A stretch of 64,000 bases of DNA, taken from assembly GCA_936450465.1 (NCBI GenBank), contig OW388300.1:24424017-24488016 (forward strand), in the 5' to 3' direction. The position numbers were made by a program, and so were the translations under genes. Below the pieces are notes generated by a model. That model worked only from the letters and a program-made list of their open reading frames with translations. It did no database searches and was not told where the DNA came from. This document shows, in pieces, positions 33,385 through 45,480 of the stretch (the first letter of the stretch is position 1; every line of letters starts with the position of its first letter). Origin of the DNA: Gibbula magus (Eukaryota; Mollusca; Gastropoda; Trochida; Trochidae).

Positions 33385-34236
33385 TTTTATCATATATTAT
33401 ACATTTTTCTAAAACAAGAAAGAATGCTTGAAGAAATATTATAATTAAGATATTTCTGTGCGAAAATTTACTTTGAGGGGCCTACACGACAAACCCTCAA
33501 TTACAATTGTTCAAACTAGTTTAGCCGTGCCTCCTATTCAATTTTCCAATTAGTAGATCTAATTATGTTAATAAGAATGTAAGTTAAAAGCATCAACAAC
33601 ATCCTTGCTTGGAGACTACTCTGATATAAACTAGCCTACTTCGTCAATGCTTCGCTTCTGACGTTACCCAATGTTAGCGTGCCTGTGAGCAAAGGGAGAT
33701 CACTCTAACCTAACGTCACCCGGGCTGATATTGATATGGATTTGCGAACCGGGCTGATATGGCTGATATGGATTTTCGGACCGGGCAGCGATATGGATGG
33801 TGTGTCCTTACCTCTATCACATATGCAAAACATCCCATAATATTGATAGGTATATGATAATGATAAATATCAATCTGCATATCAATTTGCAGTATATATT
33901 TAGGCCTAAAAGATTTTCAGATAATATTTTTGGTCAATATCACATATCTGTATAAGAAGCAATTTAAGAGAAATTGATATAATGCATCATGTATGTTCTC
34001 ATATTTTGAAAGATTGTATTAAGTTTCCATCCGCAAAAGTTTTTGTTAAAATAATAATGAATATTTGAAAATATTTGTGATTTAATGTATCTTCACAAAT
34101 CCCAATTGTTGATTTTTTTATACAATTTAAGTTAACATAACAAATGTTATTTTATTTTCCTACCCACGCTCAAACATGTTATTATTTTAGATTAATAAAA
34201 CAACTACTAGTAATTATAGTTGGTCTTGCCATATCA

Positions 34237-34379
34237 AGGGCGGATCCAGGATTTTTTAAAGGGGGGGGGGGGGGGGGGGGGGGGGGGGCCAAAAATGTTT
34301 TTCCCCACTCAGTGGGGGGGGGGGGGGGGTCCAAGACCCAAATCTTATACATGGATTTGAAAAGGGGGGGGGGGGGGGT
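34237..34379 (+). repeat. G-run element (copy 3)
   Basis: After GGGCGGATCCAGGATTTTTT there are three uninterrupted G runs: 28 at 34261-34288, 16 at 34314-34329 and 15 at 34364-34378. The consensus start GGCGGATCCAGGATTTTTTA is, from memory, a common motif of dispersed elements in invertebrates. The runs may form quadruplexes, and their exact length is prone to sequencing error. Confidence 0.7.
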
Positions 34380-34651
34380 CTTTCTGTTGACTTAGGAATA
34401 TTATTTAACCATTGGTGGTTATTTGGTAGTTACACTTATTTATATTTTTGAGAGAGCACATTATTTCAGTTATATAATCCTGCTACAACCCCTTTAACAA
34501 CAATATTTGAGTATACAACTCTTTTTGTCAACCTTCAAACAGATTCTTGTGCATGGAGTTTGATTTTTAAAATGTATCAAACTCCAATTTTGAGAATATT
34601 TTGTCTCTCACCACCAAGCATATAATAATAATGATTTCCAAATTAATTCAG

Positions 34652-34960
34652 ATGATACTTGATCCAGGAGGAGGTATGAAAATCATGGAAAAGGACATGG
34701 ACACAACACAATCTTAAATGGTAAGGAAATTATTTTATTACATTCAATGAGGGTTATATTATATTTGATTTATTTGAAATATTTGATTATTTACAATTAC
34801 AAATACACCATGAGGCTTTCAAGTGACATGAATCCGACTCATTATAACATTACTACCATATGTTGAATTTATTTATTCTAATACTTTTGTGAAAACTTTT
34901 AATCTATGTGTTCAGAATGTGCCATTGCATCTTCAACATGTATTAATTAAAGGCAAGTAA
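34652..34960 (+). other. possible further 3' exons of the transposase
   Basis: 34652-34720 lies between the AATTAATTCAG acceptor and a GTAAGG donor and holds a short frame with DPGGG and KIMEKDMD before a stop. 34916-34960 follows GTGTTCAG and reads NVPLHLQHVLIKGK before TAA, vaguely like the family's final CAxLHNxLI segment. Either could end the transposase. The match is weak and was judged by eye. Confidence 0.25.
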
Positions 34961-35014
34961 TTTGGATTTATATTGAGAATAAAGTCAAGAAAAATCACTG
35001 ATGTATTAAAAATA

Positions 35015-35362
35015 TCAGTGGTGTAACATGCATCTTGGCTAAGATTTATTTATTTTAAGTGGAACATTTAACATTTAGACTGTCATATTCTATGCAATTA
35101 CATTCTAAGCTTTAAAATTGATATATAAAACATGTACATTCTTAACCTATAAAGGAACTTTGTGAAAAATATCAAATGTTAGAATTTCATTCTTCTCACA
35201 TCAAGATGTTCTGCCAAATTTACAAATAAATTGAAAATAAGGAGACAAGTTAAATCATGTTTGAAAAAATAAATAATTTGTGGATAATGACAAATGGAGA
35301 AACTTCCATATGTCACATCAAAATGTGAATTTTTTTTTAAATTTGCCCGTTACACCACTGAC
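35015..35362. repeat. short inverted repeat pair, possible MITE ends
   Basis: TCAGTGGTGTAAC (35015-35027) and GTTACACCACTGA (from 35349) are exact inverse copies about 320 bp apart. Copy 5 has the same pair at 54167-54514. No further evidence. Confidence 0.35.
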
Positions 35363-35554
35363 AATTTTAACAGACAATAGATAGTTTTTATTCTAATAAA
35401 TTAGTCAATAACAAGCAATTATTATATCTGAATTGATCAAACTCATTAAATTTATCCAACATTTCCACAGAGCCGCATTTTAATTTACGGCATTTTAGTT
35501 TACAGAATACAGTGTTGTTTGATTAATTTCTTTATGGAAATTTGATCGTTTTAA

Positions 35555-35837
35555 TTAATTCATTAAATATGTTTTCATTTTCTTTATTTTCATTGAGTAA
35601 TACTCCTTCTGGAGTTCCAGGACTTCGACTTCTAGTTGCCTTTTCCTCTCCTCAGTTGTCAGGAGGGACCTTTGTGGTTGAAGATGGAGCAAGCCATCCG
35701 ACGACATGACGTAACCCTCTAGGAGACAGCTGCTGCTGCTGCTAGTGCTGGCACAGGCCGTGGGTGCAGCTAACGTGGAGGCGCTGGTGATGGTGGCGAT
35801 GCTGCTGTCGGTGTTGGTAGCCCCGGAGTCAATCATG
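35555..35837 (-). CDS. Harbinger Myb-like protein, exon 3 (copy 3)
   Basis: The acceptor ACACATTTCAG on the minus strand is followed by C, which completes Ser after exon 2, then MIDSGATNTDSSIAT and a Ser/Thr/Ala-rich linker. The end is a charged helical segment (EERKRQLEVEVLELQKEY, then SMKIKKMK) that looks like a coiled coil, as is usual at the C-terminus of Harbinger Myb-like proteins. Stop at 35555. The phase agrees exactly with exon 2. Confidence 0.72.
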
Positions 35838-35975
35838 CTGAAATGTGTACATTATCTTGATTAATTTGTAAATTTAGAAAATTCTGAATATCTGTTAATC
35901 TTAAGATTGCTGATTACTTCTGTGATTTTTACCTTAAAACAGTTTAAAATTAGACAAAACAAATATGATATGTAC

Positions 35976-36092
35976 CTTGATGAATTAAAACTTGGTTGTG
36001 GGCAGGAGTCGAATTCGTCGCCAAAACCACAGATGCTGCTGCTGTCGCGGCCGATGATGTTATAAATATGCTCCCTGATAGTGGTCCCCCTC
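35976..36092 (-). CDS. Harbinger Myb-like protein, exon 2 (copy 3)
   Basis: The 117-bp exon lies between TTATTTTCAG and AG|GTACAT. It encodes REHIYNIIGRDSSSICGFGD and EFDSCPQPSFNSS, matching the short segment after the trihelix domain in these proteins. In the frame used here it starts one base before a codon, whereas exon 1 ends one base into a codon. The G-rich start (five Gs in a row) may have lost a base, or a small exon is missed. Confidence 0.65.
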
Positions 36093-37102
36093 CTGAAAAT
36101 AAGATTTATTTCCAATTTGATATTTAGGAGATAAATCCATTCTGTTTTATATTTTGGGGTTGTATGTTGTGCATTTTTTACCCCTAAATTTAATTTCAAA
36201 CCGAGCTTGCAGTGGAAGAATTTTGCAAAATAGAGGAATAACGCCGCTTCTGTTCATTGGATGAATCGCTGTTGTATGAAGCGAGCGACTGTTGACGTCA
36301 GCGGAGCAATGTGAATCGGTCGCAAATATTTAGAGGTGATTATCGGTAAAATAATTACTCCAAAATTGATACGAGGAACCAATCAGAAAGCAGTATTTTC
36401 ATTCTAAATATAGTGTCATGTTAGAATTCCAATTTTAACTTCTTACAATAAAATATAATTAAATTACTTCCCATGTATATGGTGAATGTGTATTGATGAC
36501 CACCAATAATGTGATATTTAACAATAACTCTATTGGAGATAACTGTTAACTTGTAAATTAAATTTTAATTCTTTGTAGATATGCATTGTGTAAATTCAAC
36601 TTTTTAAGACATTGACTACTGTTAATAAATAAATGTTCAATGATCGAATTGGTACCTAACACAGGAGAACATATTCACAAGTATTTAACCTTACAGTATA
36701 TTTTAGAAATAATAATTATATCAAAGTTGTTGTTTTACTTTGTCTTAAAATATGAGATGATACTTGAAATGACCAACAGGGATTGGGAAAACACTTTGAC
36801 TATGACTTTGGGCCATTTCTAGGTATTTAGTCATTTTCTGAGATTTTAAAATATCAATAGTAAATTTCAGATTTTTAAATTTTTTTTCATTGAATGTGCA
36901 AAATTGCCTATGTTTATTATTTGAAAGTTTTGTTTTCTATTTCACTTTGCTTCTAGGTAATTTCATATCCAGAATATCTTATGTCTGCAAAATTAATAAG
37001 TTACAAAATTTACTTTTCAATAGCTTGGTTTGAACCCATATCACCAGTATGTTTTCACAGTTTTTTTTATAAGGGGCAGATAACTCTAATTGTTTTATGC
37101 AG

Positions 37103-37165
37103 AGACCATGCTTTTGAAGCTGGAGTCAACACTCCATAGTGAGAATATATTGCCCAACAATAATG
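37103..37165 (+). other. exon-like segment in Harbinger, function unknown
   Basis: 63 bp between TTTTATGCAG and the donor GTAAGC, open in one frame (TMLLKLESTLHSENILPNNN). It lies on the strand opposite the Myb gene's first intron. It may be chance or a non-coding exon. Confidence 0.2.
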
Positions 37166-38168
37166 GTAAGCAGTTTGTTTATTAATTTACTAATTCTTGT
37201 ATTTGTTAATCTCCGTTGGTTTTCATGAGCAATTTATCTCCAAACTAGTTTTATATATACTCATTTTAGTTAATCTTTCTTTATGCCAGTGAGAACTTAT
37301 ACCTAAGAACTTATAAACTAGTAGAAAGATACAATATAATATTGATGCAAACTTTTCATGAGCTTTTGAATGAAACTGAAATTAGGATGAACTTATTGGA
37401 GCTAATATCTACTGACTGACAACTCAATACCAAAGTCACCTCAGCAAAAACAAAACTCTAATTAATGCTTTTCTAAAATTTACAAAATGTATTGTTTTAG
37501 TGAGATCATGATCACATGATTATATTATGTTTGATATATTAATATTATCTATATCTTGGGTGTTTTTATAACATTTAATTTGGTAATTTTCAGTTACGCT
37601 TCATTTGTTTTGGAATATCCCAGTTTTTTCTGTAATGTTTAATTTTCACTTTATCTTAAAGGCTGTGGGAGTAAATTCTTATCCTGGTCATCACATTTTT
37701 AGCGTAGGGGAGAGTGAAACAGAACCCTTTAAAACATCTGTGTTTATGTGGAACGTGTGTGTGTCGTGTGTCACTATCTCGACATGGCATGGATTTCTAA
37801 TTATTATATGATGGACGAGTGTTCTGCTTTCTGATTGGCCGAGACGGATGGTCATCGACAATGATCAAACGTTATGTTGACCGCGGGAAACGTCACGCGA
37901 GGTCAACATAACAATCCAATGACCTGGAGCTAAAAATAGATCACAGCTGCGAGGAGCGCTGTTTAATTAATGCTTTGTATTCTATCAAGTTATTAAAAAA
38001 TAAAGTTTTTGTTTTCAATCAAAATCTATTTTGAAGGTTTACAAGTAAAATAATAAAAAAAAGAAACTTTTTATGAAAAAATTAATTTTTGAAAAAAAGT
38101 ATAATTTTTTTTAATGAATTTTCGGAAAAAATTGAGACTTTTATGGATCATATAATAAAACAGTTATT

Positions 38169-38293
38169 GACTTCAGTTATCGGTGAATCAAATGGTTTAT
38201 CGACCTCGAAACATATGTTCACCTCGGCTATCGCCTCGGTGAACATACCTGTTCCGAGGTCGATAAACCATTTGATTCACCTCAACTGAAGTC
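38169..38293. repeat. 125-bp near-perfect palindrome in Harbinger (copy 3)
   Basis: The arm from GACTTCAGTTATCGGTGAAT to CATATGTTCACC is inverted in 38238-38293 (GGTGAACATACC, then CGATAAACCATTTGATTCAC). The centre is CTCGGCTATCGCCTCGG. The equivalent in copy 5 is 57320-57444. A smaller hairpin with 12-bp arms, GTTATGTTGACC against GGTCAACATAAC, is at about 37871-37912. Confidence 0.75.
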
Positions 38294-38814
38294 TATAATT
38301 GTATAACGTTACTGCCATGTTTTGGAGAAGTCCACTATTTATAGGTGAGGGCGGTCTTTAAGCCTTTTTATTAAGATTGTTTTTATGCATATCAACATGG
38401 TATATCTTTATCAGTTTTTTTTAAAGATACTGTTAATATTTATAGAATGTATTCTTCAGAGCATCTAGGTGTAATTTAGAAAAAAATATCACCAATGACC
38501 TAATTTGCACATTTTCTTTTCTTAATTTAACATTGCATTTTTTAGTTTTTCTCCATTTTTTTGTAATTTCAAAGAAGTTTTCCTAAAATGAGTTTTAAGT
38601 GTCTTTTGTTTAATATATCTAGTTCATCATATGAAATCAATAACACTTCCTTCATTGTCATAAGTCTTAAGAACTTAATGTTATAATTTTTAACGTAAAT
38701 ATTATTAATTTATAGGCCACTTAGTGCTGTTTTCACATATTTTAGGTTAAATAACATTCTTATTGTCATGTAATAATTATGTGTAATGAAAAATAAATTT
38801 AAACATGATTTCAC

Positions 38815-39118
38815 CTGTACCAGTGAGTTGTTTCTTTTTGGTTGCGATCTCCTCTCGCCCCAGTGATTGCATGTGCCACCACTTTTTTTCCACATCCTCT
38901 TTTGTTCTCCTTTTCTCCTCGACTCTCCCCGGATTTAAGTTGTTTATATCTTCTGTAATTTTTACCCACACCCTCTGTTTCTCCTCCGAAGTTAAGTTGG
39001 GTCCAAATTTCCCCTTGATTATTTTTTTGTTGGCTTCAATCAGCTGGACCAACAGAAGTTTTTCTTCTGCCGACCAATTTGGTTTTCGAGGGTGATTCGA
39101 CATTCGACATTGTTCCAA
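38815..39118 (-). CDS. Harbinger Myb/SANT-like DNA-binding protein, exon 1 (copy 3)
   Basis: It starts at ATG 39118 (a second Met lies 5 codons in) and encodes a trihelix or Myb/SANT-like domain: KPNWSAEEKLLLVQLIEANK, IIKGKFGPNLT, then QRVWVKITEDINNLNPGR and RTKEDVEKKWWHMQSLGREE. It ends in a Lys-rich segment and TGTG. Spaced Trp residues and the GKF motif are typical. The donor is ACAG|GTGAAA after 38815, or CTG|GTACAG after 38821. In the family the protein binds the element ends and helps bring the transposase to the nucleus. It converges with the transposase gene, the usual Harbinger arrangement. Confidence 0.85.
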
Positions 39119-42100
39119 AATTAGATAATACTATCGTCTGCTAAAGGGCATTTTACGGCGCCTCGTTTTGATAAATATTATAGTTCGTAATGATATCTTA
39201 TTTACATGCGTATATTATCACATTCAGCATGTTATTGATTGATAAATTATCATTAAATTAAGGATGATAGAGCATTGAAAACAAAAGATAAGAATTCATT
39301 GTAAAACTAGCAACTTTATATAAAAAATAAAATGACATAAGTGTAATCCTACTCGCACTCGCACGAGACCATCTCGTGAATACTTTAGCATTAGGCCTAG
39401 AAAATAACTTCTTTGACTTGTGTATCGTTAAAATAATAACATACAACACGCAAACATATATATTGCACTTTATTACAATACAAATTGACTGGAAATAGGT
39501 TTTTAGTAACTAAACATTCAATGAAACGTCGGCGACCTCGAGTCAACTCGAGACTTTTCCGGATTTTACTAACTTCCGTTACTATAAATAGCTAGGGAAT
39601 TCCCTAGTTACGAGTTACGAGTTTCTCTAAAAGTAACTTGGACCTCTACGAGGTGATTTCCTTTTAGAGAGCTCTTAGATCAACTCTTAGAGATTATCAA
39701 CTTTATGAGTAACTTTTAGAGTAACTTTTAGAGATCTCTTAGAGATTTTATGAATACCGCCCCAGGTCAATGGCCCATTGCCAGACACCCAATGGAGGAG
39801 CTACTTGTCTAAAGGTCTAATTCAGTATGATTTGTGTGATTGGTCAATTCAGACACGCCTTTTTGACACCCGTGTTGATTGCCAGTGACAAGTCGTGCCT
39901 CAATTAACACCGTAATATTATAATTTCTTCTACTTGTCAAAACAGGATTATAATCCTATAATCCACCATTCTATAGTTCACGCTTTTTTATCCAACGGCA
40001 CAACAAAGTTGTCGTGGGATATAGAAATGACCGTCCGTACGTGGGTACGTCCGTCCGTATTGTTTCTGGACCAGAACTAAAAGAACAGTAGGCATAGCAC
40101 TTTGAAACTGGATATTGGGGAACTATCATCATGTGTATAGATGTGCTTTGGGGTTTTCAACTTCATTGTAAGGCCAGATGGGCTCATGGCATGGAATCCA
40201 TCTGTCTGTAAACTTTTTGTTTTTTCTACGACTTCTCAAAACCGCTGGCATTAGAGAGCTGAAATTGTTATGTACGGATTCCTTGGCCAAAGGTCAATCT
40301 AAATTGTAAATTTTTCGACCTAAAAAAACAACTATTTTCATCTTCTCCAGTACCAAAAGCTCTAGAAAGCTGAAATGTTGTGTAAAGGCACCTTTTGCCA
40401 AAGGGGGATTATAATTGTACATTTAGTGACCTCGTGACTCCAAATAGGGTCACAGGGCTCGGTATTTTCATCTTTTTCTCCCGTATGAAAAGCCATAGAA
40501 AGTTGAAATGTGTGCAGACTCCTTGTCCAAAAGGAAATCTGAATTGTCGATTTGTGATATGGGTCACAGGGGTCACTACCCAAAAGACCTATTTTCATCT
40601 TTTTCTCATGTACTTACTTGCTTGAAATTTGTTATACCTGTACATTTTTAAATTTATTTAAAAAAATTTAAAGCCTGATGAGCTACAAAGTCAATGGGTC
40701 AATTTTTGTATCATAATTTGTGGAATATGCCTACACCAGTTGAATTGGATAGGTTGCCTTGAGCATTTGCTCAAGATCATTGCTGGAGTTGTGAAAAAAA
40801 ATTCTTTTCTTCAAATCATGTTGGTCTTGTACACTGACAGTTTTGTTTTAAAATTATGACAAAAAATTGTGCTTCATCTGAAGAACTATTTATTTTAATC
40901 AAACAGTAAATATCTGACGAGCTACAGAGCCCATGATTCTATTTTTGAGTGTTAAAGGATGGAGGCTGCAAGATATTAGATATTCACTTCAGGGTTGTCT
41001 CACTGAAACCCCTTTCTTGTAACACAGCATCCGAGTGAGTTACATAGTAAATCCTTTTCAGACCATTTGAAACAATTGTGTTGCTGTAATAACATAGCTG
41101 TAATAATTAATGTAACAGGTACAAGTTGTAATACTTTCTGCAGAAAAATCTAGTCAATAAAGTATTTTAATTATGTTTTGTGGTTTTATGTTTTGTGCTA
41201 GATTCATGGGGGTCATAGGTCAATTCCAGTGTAGTTCCATGCAAATGATCATGAGGGCAAGTCCATTGTTTGTGTCAAAGGTCAGGTGCATGTAGATGAG
41301 GATCGATCCACTTGTGATTTGATGATCTGATTGGATAAAGATGTTTGGTGCATGAGCAAAGTGGGCTAAGTGCTCACTTGCTGCCTTTCTCTTCAACCTG
41401 GCAAGAACTACTAAGAGATCATTGTTTCTGAGGAAGGTCACTGTTTGTCTGGTGAGTTTGTTTGGTTTTATAGAAAAGGTATAATACTAAAATATGTTTA
41501 ATTATATTAGCAGTTCATTCAATTTCTCTTGTAGTTGAATTTCTGGTATTGAGGTGGCAGTGTATTTCATATTAGGTTGAACTTGTTCATTGAATGCTTT
41601 CTTGAAATATGTATATGGTATCGATTCATGTTAAAGTGAATATGTAATATGTGCAGGTACTGATAGAAGCTCTCATTCATTGTGGTTGTTATAAAATATA
41701 TTCTGTTGTTCAGGTTTATTGGCATGAGTCTGGTTTGAGGTTCACATGCTGAAATCTTAGCAGCTTGGAAAGCTGAAATGCAATGTACAGACTGACCTTA
41801 GTGGCAATTGGGATTCTTTAGTATTTAAAATTGTAGATTTGGTGGCCCTGTGACCCCAAATATGGGTCACACGAATCCGAACCTAAAAAACTATTTTCAT
41901 CTTCTCATTTCGTAAAGTAGTTGAAATTAGTTACATCTGATAAATACCTTTTGGAAAATTTACATTTTGAAACTAATTTAGTTTAATGTTTAAATCCTTA
42001 TGAGCTACAGAACCAATGGCTCTATTTTTTATATTTTGGGGAAGATTAATCTATATTGCTCGACTTGGCTGGAATTACAGGGTGTGATCTATTTCCGACA

Positions 42101-44917
42101 TGATCTTGAGGTTTAATGTTTTGACAATAACATGTTTTCACATGTAGCAAATTTAGCGAAGCCGATGAGATAATGAGAGATCTATTTACAAGATGCTAAA
42201 TATGTACATCCAATAATAAACATTTGTTTCGAATGATATTGTACTTATGTTTGCCTGCTTGTTTTGAGGAGGAAGGGTTAGAAAGACTAAGGGAGGAGAG
42301 ATGTAAGTGGGATGGATGTAATTATAATTATGCAATACATTTCTTCAGAGATTGGACTGTTTTGTATCATGGAAGTTGTCTGGGGATATAGAAATGACCA
42401 TCGTCCATCTGTCTGTCCATCCGTCCATACGTGTGTCAGGGTTTTGTTTCATGTCCAGAGCTTAAAAACTGAGGCCTAGCTCAATGAAACTTGGTATGTG
42501 GAACAATCATAATGTGTTGATGAGCCTTTGAGTTTTTTCAAATTTTAGCCGTTTCCATGGAAACATTTATCAAAACTGTACGACATGGCTTCATTAAACA
42601 TGGTATGTGGAATTGTATTTTTAGCTCATCTGGCCTGAAAGGCCCGATGGGCTTATGGCATGGCATGGTGTCCGGCGTCCGTCCGGCGGTCCATCTGTCG
42701 GTCCGTCCGTCTGTCTGTAAACTTTTCGCATTTTCATCTTTTTCTCCAGAACCACTTGGTCTAGGGAGCTGAAATTTTGTGTGCAGACTCCTTGGCTAAT
42801 GGGGATTCTAAATTGTATATTTTGTTATCCTGCGACCCCAAATATAGGTCACAGACGTCATGACCTGAAAAGCTATTTCATCTAGAGATTTTATGTGTTC
42901 TTTAAAGGGAGGGTAATTTAAAGGAAACAACAATAATGAATTAAATCTTCAAGTGTGACTTTATTTGTAGGGGATTTTATCTCTGGCCTCAAAGATAGAT
43001 CAGAGGGGTAAGGACCTTAAGACCTATTTCATCTTCTCCATTTAAAGTGCTTCCTATGTGTTATACCTCTCACCTAGAAGTTGCCATTTTGAATTAGTTA
43101 ATGTATATAAAGCCTGATGAGCTACAGAGCCCATGGCTCTATTTTTACCCATTTACATGGCAAACCATCTTTATCTTGATTCTGGAACAAATCTCAATGT
43201 TTTTTTACACTTTCACTTCCACAACAGATCTTGAAAACTGTTAGGCAGAGATGAATACATATGAATTTATTACTAAGGTGATAAAGGATTTCTTGTAGAA
43301 TACAGCTCAGTTATCATGTCTCCCCCTGAAGGGCCCGGGAGACATACTGTTTTTGGTGGAGTTTCAGTCAGCGTTTGTGTTGGTGAAAGCGTTCCCATTG
43401 TTTCCAGAGCATTTCTCTAAAACTACTTGACCAATCCTCACCAATTTGCAAATTTGATATACTGCCTCCCCATATCGATCATATAGATGTACCTTTTGGT
43501 GGTTTGAAGTTTTGGAAATGGAAATGACCTCTGTCCGTCCGTCCGTCCGTCCGTGCGTGCATCCGGGTTTAGTTTCCGGGCCAGAACTTAAAAACTGTGA
43601 GGCCTAGCTCAATAAAACTTGGTATGAGGAGCAGTCATCATGTGTAGATGTGCCTTTTGGGCTTTTCAACTTCTTTGTAATTTTATTTTTACCCGTTTCC
43701 ATGGAAATATAACTTAGCATATTGTTTTCTGACCAGAATTCAAAAACTCTTATGATATACCTCAATGAAACTTAGTGTGTGGAACAATCATTATGTGTAG
43801 ATTTCTATGTTTTTGAGTTTTTGACCTTTTTCAGACTTTAATTGTTAGCCATTTCCAATTGCTTTTTACAATTTAACTTCCACAACAGATTTTGAAAACT
43901 GTTAGGCAGAGATTAATACATCTTGGGAACAATATATTCTTGTGTAGCATGAATTTTATAACAAATGAGTGGTTTAGGATTTATTAAGGAATGTTCCATA
44001 AGCATTGTTCGCCATGTTTGAAACTTTCCCACTTGGCGGGGGATATTGTAGACTCTGTCCGCTTGTTTTTTTGTTTTCATTGCAACAATGTCGACTTTGT
44101 CTATTTGAAGGGTATGGTTTCTTTCCATGTAGCAGATTTATAAAACTACTTGACCAAATTTGGTATACTCATATCATGTAGATGTGCCTTTAGTGGGTTT
44201 GAACTTTTTGAATTTATTTTTGTTCTGTTTCCATGTCAACAATTTGGCCTTTTGCTTTTAGAAGGGTAATAACTGGAATTACACCTAAAAATCACCTTCT
44301 AGTTGTTGATTATTTTAAACTTTTCCCACTTGGCAGGGTATATAGTGGACTCGGTCTGCTTGTTATTTAGACAGCCATGTGATCCAGTGGTTGTCCTGGT
44401 TAGGTCCCGCGGACTCGACCTTTTAGGAATTGTAACAACACAAACACACAGGTCGAGACGCAAGGTTTTGTCGATATGGTCAACTAGTTCTCAACAAAGG
44501 GGACCGCTATTGTTTTTACAAGTGTGCGGTTAATGTTAAATTGTTCACCGGTTATGAACAGAACAGCAATCCAACTGCAAATGTTATTCTTATTTACATA
44601 GATGCAAACATAGATCAAAACAATCAATCAAAACCACAATGCAGTGATTTATGTTATTGTTATTTCCATAGATACATATCAGTGATTTGCACATTGAAAA
44701 TATACGTATCCGTTCCTCTAACACTTTTACAGCACTTGTAATGATTATTTAAAGTTTAACGAAATACAAGATAGGCATTATAATTCCTTCTATCATGGTT
44801 ATAAAACTATTGTAAACATGTAAAATATACATGGGCAATTTCTTCAGTTACAAACGTAGTTACAGCACTAGTAAATTCAAATATAACAATTCAAATGTTC
44901 AATTGGCACCACAGAGG

Positions 44918-45480
44918 TTAGGAACTCAATAACTTCACCGAGTATGAAGCATTGTCCAGATACTCCATGGACAAACTAATAAAAAAATGGTACCCATCTT
45001 CTGGAACATTCATTTTGCATTTTGAACATAAAAGTTGTACAGTATCAATGGCATTATCATACCTCAGTTTACTAATCTTCCATTTGTGTGACGGAAATCT
45101 AAACTTAAATATTCGTAGAAAATTGTTTTGATTAAACAATTCTATGACATATCTTTCTGTATCTAACAGAATAAAAATTAAAATCTCTCCTTCCTGATAG
45201 CCTACCATGCCAGTCTTGAAATTTAATATCCTTACAACATGTTGAAAAAGGGTACATGAATAATTTATAATTGCCAAAATCCTGTGATATCGAAAATAAG
45301 AAGAACCCAGCGAAAACAATAACATGCGAACTTCTGTAACCCAATTTACTCTACCACTATCATCCTGTAACTTCAACATCGATCGTAACATGCGTTTGGA
45401 TTTAGACTTCTCTCCATACACAAAATCCCACACAGTGACTGAAGTATTTTACACAAAGCTGATATCTCCCAACATCGCCT
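44918..45480 (-). pseudogene. LINE C-terminal remnant (copy 4)
   Basis: Virtually identical to the copy-1 remnant: same frame from 45433, same 14-bp loss relative to copy 2 (near 45168), same stop at 44918. Confidence 0.55.

Larger units (their letters stand above)
31618..39765. mobile_element. PIF/Harbinger DNA transposon (copy 3), 8142 bp
   Basis: The element at 31621-39762 has terminal inverted repeats GGGCGGTATTTATAAA (left) and GGGCGGTATTCATAAA (right, read inward), and is flanked by CAG at 31618-31620 and 39763-39765. Other units have a single CAG (CTTCAGGTCAATGG). A 3-bp CWG duplication is known for the zebrafish Harbinger3 group. Subterminal regions repeat words such as CTCTTAGAGTTAC and TAACTTTTAGAG in both orientations, probable protein-binding sites. 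It encodes a plus-strand transposase and a minus-strand Myb-like protein. It is longer than most Harbingers because of introns and nested repeats. Confidence 0.93.
31353..42901. repeat. tandem array unit, copy 3 (11.5 kb, carries Harbinger)
   Basis: After the common left 250 bp, the sequence jumps from CTATTTTTACCC directly to AAACAGTAACTAAAAGC, skipping what corresponds to about 14958-20135 of copy 1 (including LINE remnant and polypyrimidine tract). The Harbinger element then sits in AAGCTTCAGGTCAATGG. The right part, from 39766, aligns with other units. Confidence 0.92.

Noticed and set aside
34144..34395. Gly-rich protein over the G runs (also 53303-53603)
   Set aside because: The open frame depends only on homopolymer G runs whose length differs between copies.
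38805..39095. Plus-strand 96-residue membrane-like protein (also 57956-58246)
   Set aside because: It is the antisense shadow of the Myb/SANT-like exon.
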